Below the pieces are notes generated by a model that did not search any database, was not told the origin of the DNA, and worked only from the letters and a program-made list of their open reading frames with translations. From Flammeovirga sp. OC4 (GTDB lineage Bacteria > Bacteroidota > Bacteroidia > Cytophagales > Flammeovirgaceae), in assembly GCF_000812565.1 (NCBI RefSeq), contig NZ_JTAM01000005.1, positions 62,001 through 126,000 of the forward strand: a stretch of 64,000 bases of DNA. The letters run 5' to 3'. Below are positions 54,292-63,320 of the stretch, one piece after another. A program made the translations under genes and the position numbers. Numbering within the stretch: the first letter of the stretch is position 1; each line of letters starts with the position of its first letter.

Positions 54292-54602
54292 TTTTTTAAT
54301 GTTTATAATGTTGAACAGTACAAACATCAAGCTTTAATTAAGAGGGGGGATTCTGTTTTTTTGTCGTGAATCAGACCACATCTATTTTACCACCGTGGCT
54401 TTTGCATGCTCGGTTGGTACCTCTTCTTAAGAAAAGGTGTCTTGATGTTTATATATATTTGGTTGCAAGTTTACAACAGACAATACAGCTTTCCAATATC
54501 TTTTAAATAATTAACATAATGCAACATGGTTGTGATAACAGCATTCCTAAACAATTTTATTATTCATAAAAAAATTGTATTTTCATAGCAAACCAAAGTA
54601 AC
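54292..54602. other. 311-bp intergenic region with structured inverted-repeat element
   Basis: Between the small minus-strand gene and the cytochrome gene. Most of it is the element at 54322-54450; the remaining 150 bp upstream of the cytochrome gene is AT-rich, with no full promoter match. Confidence 0.6.
54322..54450. repeat. 129-bp intergenic element bounded by 10-bp inverted repeats
   Basis: AAACATCAAG (54322-54331) and CTTGATGTTT (54441-54450) are exact complements. Inside, AAGAGG (54340-54345) can pair with CCTCTT (54420-54425), GATTC with GAATC (54349-54371 region) and CCAC with GTGG (54376-54397 region). The base composition is GC-richer than its surroundings, with CG-rich runs (ACCACCGTGGC). 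It could be a MITE-like element or a structured RNA; I recognise no known family. Confidence 0.4.
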
Positions 54603-55706
54603 ATGCAATCTAGAAAATTCATCTTTTTATCGTTGCTTTTATCACTATTATCCAGTTGTGAGGAGTCAGAACCAATCAACAACCCACCTTATGTTTTAGA
54701 TATCCCAGCACATTTTGGTAAGCAATATGTTTTACCAGAAGATAACCCAATGACTGTCAAAGGAGTTGAGTTGGGGAGAATGCTTTTTTACGACCCTCAA
54801 TTATCAAGGGATTATTCTACATCTTGTGGTACCTGCCACCAACAGCAATTGGCCTTTACGGATGGTAAAGCGAAAGCAGAAGGTATTCATGGCAGAACAG
54901 GCGACTTCAGTAGTATGTCTACTGTCAACTTGATGTGGACCGGAAAATTCTTTTGGGACGGTCGTGCTCCTAGTATAGAAAGTCAAGCACTAGATCCAAT
55001 TGAGAACCCTTTGGAAATGGATATGACGTTAGCAGAAGTAGTTGAAAGACTATCACAAGACGAGAAATATCCTCCAATGTTTAATCTTGCATTTGGAAGT
55101 TCTGAAATTACTGCAGAAAAAGTAGGGAAAGCAATTGCTCAATTCGAAAGAACATTGATTTCTTCTAATTCAAAGTACGATCAAATAGTCAAAGGAACTT
55201 ACACTCCAACTGAACAGGAGAAACTAGGAATGGACCTGTTCCTTACTCATCCTATTGCTGGCGAAATCCGTGGAGGTAATTGCGGTGATTGCCACCTTGG
55301 GGTACTTACATCAGGTGACCCTGTCAGTTTCAGAGGATTCCATAATAATGGACTAGACGATGATACCAACTTGAAAGAGGGTTTGATGGGCGTTACAGAA
55401 AATCAGTTTGACAAAGGGAAATTCAAAGCCCCCACTCTGCGTAATATTGCCCTTACTGCCCCTTATATGCATGATGGAAGATTCAATACTTTAGAAGAAG
55501 TGTTGGAACATTATGATGAACATGTAAAGAAAAGTCGAACACTTGACCCTTTGATCCAAGAGGCTAGTAATGAACCCATTTTCCCTGGTGATCCTATAAA
55601 ACTACACCTTACTCAAAAGGAAAAAGAAGCCATTATTGCTTTTCTTCATTTACTAACAGATGAAGAATTCATCAATAATCCAAATCATTCTAACCCTTTT
55701 GAATAA
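54603..55706 (+). CDS. diheme cytochrome c peroxidase-type lipoprotein
   Basis: The 367-residue protein has a lipoprotein signal (lipobox LLSSC at 15-19) and two c-type heme motifs: CGTCH (Cys75, Cys78, His79) and CGDCH (about 224-228). The Met ligand region APYMHDGRFNTLEEV is typical of the MauG/CcpA family. Family members reduce hydrogen peroxide in the periplasm or oxidise protein partners. LFYDPQLSRD and FFWDGRAPSIESQAL confirm the family. It stands alone, with no maturation genes adjacent. Confidence 0.92.
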   Translation: MQSRKFIFLSLLLSLLSSCEESEPINNPPYVLDIPAHFGKQYVLPEDNPMTVKGVELGRMLFYDPQLSRDYSTSCGTCHQQQLAFTDGKAKAEGIHGRTGDFSSMSTVNLMWTGKFFWDGRAPSIESQALDPIENPLEMDMTLAEVVERLSQDEKYPPMFNLAFGSSEITAEKVGKAIAQFERTLISSNSKYDQIVKGTYTPTEQEKLGMDLFLTHPIAGEIRGGNCGDCHLGVLTSGDPVSFRGFHNNGLDDDTNLKEGLMGVTENQFDKGKFKAPTLRNIALTAPYMHDGRFNTLEEVLEHYDEHVKKSRTLDPLIQEASNEPIFPGDPIKLHLTQKEKEAIIAFLHLLTDEEFINNPNHSNPFE

Positions 55707-56028
55707 GTAGAAAATGAAATATACTGTAAACTAAGTTTTTGTTATTTTACAATCGGTATTTCTACAAGCTTTTATAGGAACTACTCTCATGTTTCCTTCT
55801 TCTTCATTTTTGTCTTAACACAAAAACGAAGCACAAAAGTCAAGGCTTTGAAGGGGTTAGATCTACCAAACTAAAAGAGTAGAAAACCCACTGAGTGAAT
55901 TTTAAGCTTTAGCAGCATTTATGTTCTATAAATCATAAGAAATCCAATGATTCCTAAATGCCATAAATAATCGAAAACTTAGTTTACAATGTATGAAGAC
56001 TTCAACTTTAGGTTTGAAGACTTCATTT
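55707..56028. other. 322-bp intergenic region filled by a fold-back element
   Basis: It lies between the cytochrome gene and the MATE gene (convergent). Almost all of it is a 276-bp unit with inverted ends, described separately; otherwise no coding signal. Confidence 0.7.
55719..55994. repeat. 276-bp fold-back element with 21-bp inverted ends (MITE-like candidate)
   Basis: TGTAAACTAAGTTTT (55725-55739) is the exact complement of AAAACTTAGTTTACA (55974-55988); extended outward the ends match over 21 bp with two mismatches (55719-55739 and 55974-55994), and inward a partial TTATTT match continues. Inside is a hairpin CTTCATTTTTGT / ACAAAAACGAAG (55802-55831). No ORF of note and no transposase. 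Its inner motif (TTTTTGTCTTAACACAAAAA then AAAGTCAAGGC) resembles dispersed intergenic repeats of Bacteroidota, from memory only. Confidence 0.5.
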
Positions 56029-56030
56029 TT
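55995..56030 (+). terminator. hairpin at the edge of the fold-back element, possible terminator
   Basis: GAAGACTTCAAC pairs with GTTTGAAGACTTC apart from an internal mismatch and a bulge, then Ts on the plus strand. It overlaps the MATE stop codon. Confidence 0.4.
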
Positions 56031-57360
56031 ATAATCGTCTTAAATGTTTCCAATACAAAAAGCCGGAAACACATAGCGTAAATACTTCTGACAGTACTAT
56101 CGCATTGATAATACCTTCACCTCCATAAAAATGAGTTAAAAGGAGAATTAATCCCACTGGTAAAATTAATGTTCTCAGTAACGAAATAATTAATGAAGGC
56201 TTGGGATGGTGTAATGACGTAAAAAATGCTGAAAGTAGGATATTCACACCTAAAATCACTACTATTGGTGCCGAAGATAATATAAACTGACTTGTTAAAA
56301 CTTTTGTTGATGGACTGTCATTTTCTAAAAACAAATCTATAAATTGATCTACAAATAAGGTCGTTGTCAAAGCAAGACATCCACCTAATACTACAGCCGT
56401 CACTAAAGCTATTTTTAAGAAACGCTTCACTCTATCCATCAATTGAGCTCCAAAATTTACACTCACTATAGACTTCAATGCATCTGACATACCATAACTG
56501 AGCATTATCATAAAATACATCAAGTAGCCTACAATAGCATAAGCTGCTACACCTTCATTCCCATAGTATTTTATCATTTGAAGATTGATAAGGTAAAATA
56601 AAAAACCACCAGACAATTCACTCAAAAACTCAGAGGAACCATTATAGGAAATTGCACTCAACATCTTCCATTCCAACTTCTTAAACCTAAACTTCAAGTT
56701 TCCATTTCCTTTTATGAATGGCGGAATTAATAATATTGGCAATACAAAATAGGATAATGAAGTTCCCAAAGCTGCACCTTTTACTCCCCAATTCAATTGA
56801 ACGATAAATACATAATCCAAGATTGTATTAATCAGGGCCACTAAAAGTAAAGAGATAAAGCTCAAATTAGGCTTTCCATCTACCCGTGTAAAATACGTTA
56901 ACGCATAACATGATAATACAGGAGACATACTGATAATAATATACAGATATGTAACAACTAATGGCTTAATAGTATGATCTGCTCCTAAAAAATCAGCAAT
57001 TTCTTCAATAAAAAAAAGGCCTAAAAAAGTCAATATAAAGCTGATTACAGCTATAATAACAAAGATATTTGTAAAAATAATTCGGGCTTTTTCAAGCTTC
57101 CCCTCACCTATAAATTTACCACAAAACACCTCGCCTCCAACCGAAAAAAGTATCGGAAGCCCGAATAGCAAAGAGTAGATTGGAGAACATAAAGAAATGG
57201 CAGCCAATGCTTCTGCTCCAACATAATTTCCTACAAACATTCCATCAATTATCCCCGCTGACGTCACTGCCAACATTCCCAATACGGTGGGTATTGAAAA
57301 CGACAAGAATACATTCAATACACTACCTTCAAGTACCTTGGTATTATTATTATTCATCAT
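56029..57360 (-). CDS. MATE family efflux transporter
   Basis: The 443-residue protein has twelve hydrophobic spans in two similar halves, as in MATE cation-drug antiporters. The opening VLNVFLSFSIPTVLGMLAVTSAGIIDGMFVGNYVGAEALAAI is typical of the NorM/DinF branch, with a conserved VGNYVG loop. Substrate cannot be read from sequence; Na+ or H+ coupling likely. It is convergent with the cytochrome gene and has no adjacent regulator. Confidence 0.93.
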   Translation of the reverse strand: MMNNNNTKVLEGSVLNVFLSFSIPTVLGMLAVTSAGIIDGMFVGNYVGAEALAAISLCSPIYSLLFGLPILFSVGGEVFCGKFIGEGKLEKARIIFTNIFVIIAVISFILTFLGLFFIEEIADFLGADHTIKPLVVTYLYIIISMSPVLSCYALTYFTRVDGKPNLSFISLLLVALINTILDYVFIVQLNWGVKGAALGTSLSYFVLPILLIPPFIKGNGNLKFRFKKLEWKMLSAISYNGSSEFLSELSGGFLFYLINLQMIKYYGNEGVAAYAIVGYLMYFMIMLSYGMSDALKSIVSVNFGAQLMDRVKRFLKIALVTAVVLGGCLALTTTLFVDQFIDLFLENDSPSTKVLTSQFILSSAPIVVILGVNILLSAFFTSLHHPKPSLIISLLRTLILPVGLILLLTHFYGGEGIINAIVLSEVFTLCVSGFLYWKHLRRL

Positions 57361-57586
57361 CTAGATTTTTTATATCATGCGAACCTAAAATTACTAACTC
57401 TTACTTCCTTGAAAGGGAATTTTTGATGGAATTTCATTTAAAATTGTGTTATTAAAATTGAATACTCGAAATAAAAAATAGTGGCATTCCATTAATATTC
57501 CTTTATGAATTATCATATCCCTTATTTTTTCAGCAATTTTGATATGTTTTATGAAGCTAAGCAAGATTTAAAATATATATCCTAAA

Positions 57587-58168
57587 ATGAGTTTAGAAAA
57601 AGAACTTCAGAAAAGAAGTAATGGTGTTTGTGAACTATGTGGATCTACGGAACATGTATCTCCTTTTTTAGTTGAACCGAAAAATTCATCAGACAGTGGT
57701 GATCATGCCTACATTTGTTCTACATGTCAAGAACAAATTAATGATAAAGAAAAAATGGATGTTAATCACTGGAGATGCTTAAATGACAGTATGTGGAATG
57801 AAAATGCTGCCGTTCAAGTATTAGCCTGGAGAATGCTTTCTCGTTTAAAAAGTGAAGGCTGGCCACAAGATTTACTTGATATGCTTTACCTTGATGAAGA
57901 TACTCAAACATGGGCGGAAGCAACAGGAGAAGGTATTGATGAAAGTGATAAAGTGATTCATAAAGACAGTAATGGTGCTATTCTTTCTAATGGAGATAGT
58001 GTGGTTTTGACTAAAGACCTTAATGTGAAAGGTGCTAACTTCACTGCGAAAAGAGGAACTGCTGTTAGAAATATTACTTTAGTACATGACAACCCTGAAC
58101 ACATAGAAGGAAGGGTAAATGGTCAACACATCGTCATTCTTAGTAAGTTTGTAAAGAAGAACTCATAA
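57587..58168 (+). CDS. PhnA-family zinc-ribbon protein
   Basis: The 193-residue protein has an N-terminal zinc ribbon (CELCGS ... CSTCQ; CxxC pairs at about 15-18 and 44-47) and a C-terminal PhnA-type SH3-like beta domain (about 125-193) with KDSNGAILSNGDSVVLTKDLNVKGANFTAKRGTAVRNI. PhnA-family (YjdM) proteins are widespread; despite the name they are not essential for phosphonate use, and no phn genes are nearby. Function unknown. Its own terminator follows. Confidence 0.88.
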   Translation: MSLEKELQKRSNGVCELCGSTEHVSPFLVEPKNSSDSGDHAYICSTCQEQINDKEKMDVNHWRCLNDSMWNENAAVQVLAWRMLSRLKSEGWPQDLLDMLYLDEDTQTWAEATGEGIDESDKVIHKDSNGAILSNGDSVVLTKDLNVKGANFTAKRGTAVRNITLVHDNPEHIEGRVNGQHIVILSKFVKKNS

Positions 58169-58181
58169 CAAATTATACAAG

Positions 58182-58206
58182 AAAGAGCCTTCGTTGGCTC
58201 TTTTTT
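58182..58206 (+). terminator. terminator after PhnA-family gene
   Basis: AAAGAGCC pairs with GGCTCTTT around a six-base loop, then further Ts, 14 nt past the stop. Confidence 0.85.
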
Positions 58207-58442
58207 GCTTTCAATACGCAACCGATTGAAATCTAATTAACTATAAATTTCACTCTATTTTCTAATTAAATACTTAAGGAATACAAAATGTATATTGTTA
58301 TTAAAATCTCTTCACTAAAAGATTGTTATTCTTTAGTAAACTTCATTGTTTCATATGATATTCCTCTAGTATCTTTGAATTAAAGCAAAATCAGAACTAT
58401 TCATGCCAAATTAAATAAAAGACCTTTTAACCCATTTTTAAT

Positions 58443-58781
58443 ATGACTTATGCCAATCATATTGAAAGTATACAGAAAATTATTTCAAAAGAGTATGACG
58501 CACAATTGACCATCTCTTTGAATGATATTATTTCTAGTTATACTGTTGGTTTTGACTTTCAGGACAAGAAAGACATTACCGAAAATATTCTGTTGATCTA
58601 TAACATCGATTATAGAAATCATGCAATGTATTTGAATGATACTTCTTTTGTGTTGAAAAAAACAATTGAAGAACACCTTATTTCCTTGAATGTTGATTTA
58701 GAAAAGAAAGAAGAACAGTGGAAAGATTTCTTAGAAGCTGTAGAAATGGAATCTATGATTTACAAGAAAAATAATCGATAG
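58443..58781 (+). CDS. hypothetical protein
   Basis: The 112-residue product is soluble, acidic and helix-rich (NHIESIQKIISKEYD, VDLEKKEEQWKDFLEAVEMES), with no signal peptide, cysteine cluster or known motif. It is convergent with the sterol-desaturase-like gene, with 8 bp between stops and no terminator. I do not recognise a family. Confidence 0.5.
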   Translation: MTYANHIESIQKIISKEYDAQLTISLNDIISSYTVGFDFQDKKDITENILLIYNIDYRNHAMYLNDTSFVLKKTIEEHLISLNVDLEKKEEQWKDFLEAVEMESMIYKKNNR

Positions 58782-58789
58782 TTACGTCA

Positions 58790-59647
58790 TCAAGTATTAT
58801 CCCATTCATTATTTTCATTCCTCTTCTTATTGTCTCTATACGTCTGAAATGGAATTTTGAGAAGGTTAGCAATCATGCTATTTTCTTCTGGCTTCATGTG
58901 CGTATCAACGCCATACACTAAGGTATTATTATCCGCTTCAGCATAAGTTCCAAAAACTCTATCCCAAGTGGAAAAGATGTTACCGTAATTTGTATCGGTA
59001 AGGGGCTGCTGGTAATGATGATGAACATGATGCATATTGGGTGTCACTATCACCCAACTCAATACCCTATCTAACTTTTTAGGTATCACAATATTGGCAT
59101 GATTGAACTGGGAAAGCATCACTGAAAGTGACTGGTACAAGAAAATCATCCAAATAGGGGCTCCAATGAATAAAACTCCTAGTATTGTTGCTAATAACCT
59201 TAAGACACTTTCTCCTGGGTGATGCCGGTTTGCTGTTGTAGTGTCCACATGTGTATCAGTGTGATGAATCAAATGAAAAAGCCAGAACCATTTAATTTTA
59301 TGATTCAAATAATGAATACTATAAGCACTGATCAAATCCATTAAAGCCAAGCCTGTAATCAATACAATAGGTAACGGAAAATCAGACATCCATTGCATAT
59401 AACCAAAATTATGAGCTAAAGTCCAGTCAGAAACTTTGACCATTACAAATGCTAATGACAAATTGATCACTGCTGTTGTAAGAGTAAAAAATAGATTAGT
59501 TAATGCATGCTTCCATTTGTTGTGTCCTCTAAACTGGAATAATGGCTGAAAGCCTTCTATGACCCAAAAGAACATAATTCCACCCACCAATAAAATAGAG
59601 CGATGAAAAGAAGGCATCGTAGAAAAGTAATCGATTAAGGTTTGCAT
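58790..59647 (-). CDS. sterol desaturase / fatty acid hydroxylase family protein
   Basis: The 285-residue membrane enzyme carries the histidine clusters of the diiron fatty acid hydroxylase superfamily: HYLNH, HLIHH with HVD following, and HHVHHHY. They lie between predicted membrane segments at about 20-45, 60-80, 100-120 and 150-175. Superfamily members hydroxylate or desaturate sterols, carotenoids or acyl chains. The substrate is not decidable; Bacteroidota often use such enzymes on carotenoids or glycerolipids. No neighbouring lipid gene. Confidence 0.88.
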   Translation of the reverse strand: MQTLIDYFSTMPSFHRSILLVGGIMFFWVIEGFQPLFQFRGHNKWKHALTNLFFTLTTAVINLSLAFVMVKVSDWTLAHNFGYMQWMSDFPLPIVLITGLALMDLISAYSIHYLNHKIKWFWLFHLIHHTDTHVDTTTANRHHPGESVLRLLATILGVLFIGAPIWMIFLYQSLSVMLSQFNHANIVIPKKLDRVLSWVIVTPNMHHVHHHYQQPLTDTNYGNIFSTWDRVFGTYAEADNNTLVYGVDTHMKPEENSMIANLLKIPFQTYRDNKKRNENNEWDNT

Positions 59648-59841
59648 TAAAATAGTAAGTTAAATAAAAAATTGGCTTAAGATCAATATTATACTTGATC
59701 GCAGTGTTGTGTTGTCTTCATTGAATGTAATAAGAATCAACTGATTGTCAAAATCTTTATGACCTACCTTATTGAATGCAAACCCCTCTATTAAATAAAT
59801 TATTCTACTGATCAGAGACCATATATTAGTCTAAATTTTTG

Positions 59842-60387
59842 TCAGTTCATTATTTTATAATTTCTCTTTCCGTTGATTGTGATATGCTTAAGTTTATTCA
59901 TTTTTTCAGCATCAGAAATTTTGAAATAAAATGACATCTTGAATTTACAATCACAAGAGCAATCTGTACCATAACTCTGGGAAATTAAATCTAAAGTTTG
60001 TTCATTTATAATCGTGTAATCGATAAGAAAGTATTGACAACAATTGGAAATTTTATCGATATCTATTTGAAAGGACTCTTCTGAGAAATTGAAGTTCGTC
60101 ACTTTTTCAATGTAATACTCCTCTTCAGAATGATCACTTTTATTGCTTTCTGTATTGTCATCGTCAACTAAAACGACCACGGTTTGAGGTTCCTTGCAAG
60201 AGTGGATAATCACACTATCAAGGTAAACCCCACAACCCCAAGCTATTTTTTGATTCCAGGTATTTTGTAAAATATAGTTCCCAGAAAAACGGTCATCAAC
60301 CGTCACTTTTTTATTAAAATCAATATTTTGAGCTTCTACTTTGTGGTAGCTGATTACCATTAAGCTAAAAAGCAGAATCCACTTCAT
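59842..60387 (-). CDS. hypothetical secreted protein
   Basis: The 181-residue product has a signal peptide (to VEAQ, about 20) and a mature beta-rich body with six or more cysteines (WGCGVYL, HSCKE, SNCCQYF, TDCSCDCKF), likely disulfide-bonded or structural. No family recognised. Its ATG at 60387 follows the stop of the plug-tail gene (60390) by 2 nt, so the two are in one operon. Confidence 0.55.
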   Translation of the reverse strand: MKWILLFSLMVISYHKVEAQNIDFNKKVTVDDRFSGNYILQNTWNQKIAWGCGVYLDSVIIHSCKEPQTVVVLVDDDNTESNKSDHSEEEYYIEKVTNFNFSEESFQIDIDKISNCCQYFLIDYTIINEQTLDLISQSYGTDCSCDCKFKMSFYFKISDAEKMNKLKHITINGKRNYKIMN

Positions 60388-60389
60388 CT

Positions 60390-61247
60390 TTAGATCGTGT
60401 CTAAGATCACAACTCCGTGTTTTGCAGATGTGCCATAAATAGCCTGTAAACCTGCATTCGATTTCATAACATCAAACTTCTTCACCTCTTTGAGAGAGTA
60501 CTGATTCAAATCTGCTATTTTAGACAACTCTCCATTGATCATCACTAGTGGGTATTCCCATCTGTTTGTTGTACTGCTAACACTCAACTGTTCTTTGATA
60601 TCTCCCTCTACTCTATTGTAAAAGTCTGTTTTTTCGATATCATCACCTAAAAAACGATCGATTCGAAGAGTTGACATTCCCCATTTGTACCTACCTGGGG
60701 CCAGTGAATTTAAAAAAGTATGCACTAGATCATCATAATTAACCTTAGAATATAAATTATCTAACAGGGCTACCACCGCTTTACAATCTTTATTTCTTGA
60801 TGCATTTGGAGACCAATAGCTTACCACTTTGTATTTCTCTTTTGTAGCGATTTCAATGTATACAAAGCTTCCATCAATTCCTCTAGTATTATCATTTTGT
60901 AATTGCATCATCTCAGAAGGTTTAAAAAAGTCTATTAGATCTGCAGTCATTTCATCTGAAAAAGCCGTAGTAGTATATACAGGGCTATCACTGGTCGTAT
61001 GTAATTTGTATTCAGAAGATGATGTTTGAGTATCATTAAGAGTAAAAATGCTATGTTGTTGCCAAATTCTAACATTAAAAGCATCATCTGATGATCGAAG
61101 GTCTTTTAAATTAAACGCTTCTAACTTTGAGGGTAATTTATCCATAAAAACCTCGACAACCTTCGTTTGAGGAATGTCAACGCTTTTTTGACCATATACA
61201 GGGCTCAATAATAAAAATAGTAAAGCTGTTTTTAGTAGTTGTTTCAT
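60390..61247 (-). CDS. secreted protein with TonB-plug-like C-terminal segment
   Basis: I start at ATG 61247 (285 residues; MKQLLKTALLFLLLSPVYGQ is a signal peptide) rather than at the upstream 61328. The first 230 mature residues are of unknown fold. Near the end EVKKFDVMKSNAGLQAIYGTSAKHGVVILDTI matches the conserved end of TonB receptor plug domains, where a strand with a KSxxAxxIYG-xxGVVLI core is standard. There is no beta barrel, so this is not a receptor. Barrel-less plug-like proteins occur in Bacteroidota; the function is unknown. First gene of a two-gene operon. Confidence 0.6.
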   Translation of the reverse strand: MKQLLKTALLFLLLSPVYGQKSVDIPQTKVVEVFMDKLPSKLEAFNLKDLRSSDDAFNVRIWQQHSIFTLNDTQTSSSEYKLHTTSDSPVYTTTAFSDEMTADLIDFFKPSEMMQLQNDNTRGIDGSFVYIEIATKEKYKVVSYWSPNASRNKDCKAVVALLDNLYSKVNYDDLVHTFLNSLAPGRYKWGMSTLRIDRFLGDDIEKTDFYNRVEGDIKEQLSVSSTTNRWEYPLVMINGELSKIADLNQYSLKEVKKFDVMKSNAGLQAIYGTSAKHGVVILDTI

Positions 61248-61713
61248 TTTTGCATAGTTTGATCTTGAAAGAATAATTAAAGGTAACAAGAATATCTGTT
61301 TTTGATTCCTGGCTTCATTCGTTTTCATTGATAAATTATGTTAAATACAACTCGAATAATTTTTTATTATCAGTGTTTCAGCACATAGTTTTCAAAAAAA
61401 TCCATTTTCTTTAAAAATTTATATTATTCATTTATAAAATGCAATTTATTGGAATATTTAAATATTTATCTTGAAATAATTATACTAAAACAGGGTAAAT
61501 CAACCTCCCAAAAACACTTTTTGACATGATTAAGGCTATCGAAAAACATAGATTTGAAAATATTTACAACCTTTTTTCAACCACTCCGTTCATTAAACCA
61601 CAACACATCAATTAACAGTTATTATCACTAGAGATTTCACACTGATTAGCACCTAGAATAACTGATTTTATAAATCCCAACCCATTTACAAGAAATTTAC
61701 ATCGGATAGACAG

Positions 61714-61851
61714 ATGTCTAATGGTGACTCATTTTTTACCCCAATTTTACTATTATCTTATTATTGTATACTATCACTTTTACTGCTTGCAATGGGAGGG
61801 TGTAAAACACACCTTCTCCATTGCCTAAAAGAAGATTTTACGACCTATTAA
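61714..61851 (+). CDS. possible small membrane peptide (doubtful)
   Basis: A 45-residue ORF reads MSNGDSFFTP, then a 15-residue hydrophobic run, then GGCKTHLLHCLKEDFTTY. The hydrophobic core with a following GGC resembles a lipoprotein or single-span mini-protein, and it is the only such ORF in the gap. But a strong hairpin (61789-61824) lies inside it, so this may instead be RNA. Weak call. Confidence 0.25.
   Translation: MSNGDSFFTPILLLSYYCILSLLLLAMGGCKTHLLHCLKEDFTTY
61789..61824. repeat. strong hairpin in the intergenic region
   Basis: GCAATGGGAGGGTGT (61789-61803) pairs with ACACCTTCTCCATTGC (61809-61824) in 15 pairs with one bulge and a G-U, five-base loop. No T run follows on either strand, so it is not a simple terminator. 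Confidence 0.6.
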
Positions 61852-62013
61852 TCAATTAATTTGTATTAGTATTACAAATAAAAATTTAATACTCTTATTT
61901 TTTCGTTACTTGATAATACTTTAATTATTGATTGGTTAGATCTTATGATATTATTTTCGTAAGCACTTTGAATGAGGGTTAGTCCTCAAAAGAAAACACA
62001 CAGTAATTTTATT

Positions 62014-62042
62014 AAAAGCTCATCATTAAATGATGGGCTTTT
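62014..62042. terminator. terminator after the NlpC/P60 gene
   Basis: AAAAGCTCATCA pairs with TGATGGGCTTTT (one G-U), short loop; T runs on both sides. It lies 4 nt past the NlpC/P60 stop on the minus strand. Confidence 0.75.
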
Positions 62043-62046
62043 ATTT

Positions 62047-63018
62047 TTATTTCAATAATCGTTCTTGCTCTAAAGTTAAAAGTCTTTTGATGAAATAAGG
62101 TCTCGATTCCCAATACCCATCTGTTAAAGGAGCTACAATAACACCTGTACTTGTACCACAATGTATCATTTTTACTTGATCCTTTTCAATTTTATAAATC
62201 ATCCCTAAATGAGATATCGAAGCATAATCATTAGAATCATTTGAACCGAAGCAAACAATGTCACCTTCCTGTACATTTTCTAAGGTGATTGTTTTACCCA
62301 GCATTGCGATTCTCTTAGTATTGTGTGGAAATTCAACTCCAAATTGCTTATAGACATATAATACAAATCCTGAGCAGTCAAATCCTTCATAAGGATTTTC
62401 TTTCGCATATTTATAAGGAACTCCTATATAGTCATCCGCTTTTTTTGCTATTAAGTAAGGCGGAATATTAATATTCTCTGCCTTGAAAAAGGTCTCATAA
62501 CCACCTTCTTTGTAAGTAAACGAAAAAGGTGAAAACAATTCTTTATCCTCTTTTACCGATACTATTTTTACTGCAGTAGCAGTTTCATCAATCTCCAAAA
62601 CAAAAACATTTTCACTGAGCTGATTAATCTCTCCCAAACGTACATCATTCTGATCTTCTAATGCTTTTTTTCCGAATTCTGTTAGAAATAAGGTGAGTTT
62701 ATTTTCTAAAGTAGCTAACGGTTTATCTGAGGAAGATTTCAGTTTCTCATACCTCACATAATGTTCTACTGATCGTTTTAAATATTTCCATTGGGTGTCA
62801 GAAAATTTTGGAAAAGCTTGTGCCTTAAACCAGCATGCCCAACTCATATATTTAGACGGATAGGCTTCATTATAGAGTTTTTGATGCGCTTTCATCCCCT
62901 GCTTCATCACTTTATCATACTTCCCTTTGTTTAAAAGTTTTTGGAGTTTTTTGTCGCTTTGGGCGTGAGAAGTTAAAACGAAACCTAATAAAAAATAAAA
63001 AATGAAAATGTATTTCAT
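62047..63018 (-). CDS. secreted NlpC/P60 (C40) peptidoglycan hydrolase
   Basis: Starting at ATG 63018 (323 residues) gives a signal peptide MKYIFIFYFLLGFVLTSHAQ; an earlier ATG at 63042 would add eight residues. The mature part has a helical N-domain (about 30-145) and a C-terminal NlpC/P60 domain (about 205-323). Its catalytic cysteine is in YEGFDCSGFVLYVY, its histidine in SHLGMIY, and the third residue region is IHCGTSTGV. Such enzymes cleave D-Glu-DAP bonds in peptidoglycan, consistent with the meso-DAP MurE here. Monocistronic. Confidence 0.88.
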   Translation of the reverse strand: MKYIFIFYFLLGFVLTSHAQSDKKLQKLLNKGKYDKVMKQGMKAHQKLYNEAYPSKYMSWACWFKAQAFPKFSDTQWKYLKRSVEHYVRYEKLKSSSDKPLATLENKLTLFLTEFGKKALEDQNDVRLGEINQLSENVFVLEIDETATAVKIVSVKEDKELFSPFSFTYKEGGYETFFKAENINIPPYLIAKKADDYIGVPYKYAKENPYEGFDCSGFVLYVYKQFGVEFPHNTKRIAMLGKTITLENVQEGDIVCFGSNDSNDYASISHLGMIYKIEKDQVKMIHCGTSTGVIVAPLTDGYWESRPYFIKRLLTLEQERLLK

Positions 63019-63054
63019 AATTACCGTATTAAACTGTTCCATTTTCTACCGAAT

Positions 63055-63062
63055 CAAAATTA
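63055..63062 (-). promoter_or_regulatory. candidate -7 box for the NlpC/P60 gene
   Basis: The minus strand reads TAATTTTG, an exact TAnnTTTG, 36 nt before the chosen start; no TTG at the expected upstream spacing. Confidence 0.35.
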
Positions 63063-63320
63063 TGTTGATTAAATTGAGTAAAAAATGGATATTATAAGTG
63101 TTTGTTTAAACAATGTATGAATTTTTAATGGAAGAATAATACTTATGTAAGTTTTTTAATCAGGGCTTATTGGAAACATAATTTTTAATATCTTGATTAT
63201 TGGCTAAAATTCAATAAAAAAACTTAAGTATAAGATTTCTAAAACATTACATTACATCTTATAGTATCAATGTGCCTTATCAAGCATAAGCAAAAAAATA
63301 CGCCAAAACATATTGTTTTT

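Larger units (their letters stand above)
61248..62046. other. 799-bp intergenic region, largest gap of the window
   Basis: Between two minus-strand genes. It contains a possible 45-codon ORF, several hairpins (ACATC/GATGT at 61700-61717, a strong one at 61789-61824, ATTTGTA/TACAAAT at 61859-61879) and a terminator at the right end. No known RNA or promoter consensus recognised. Confidence 0.6.
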
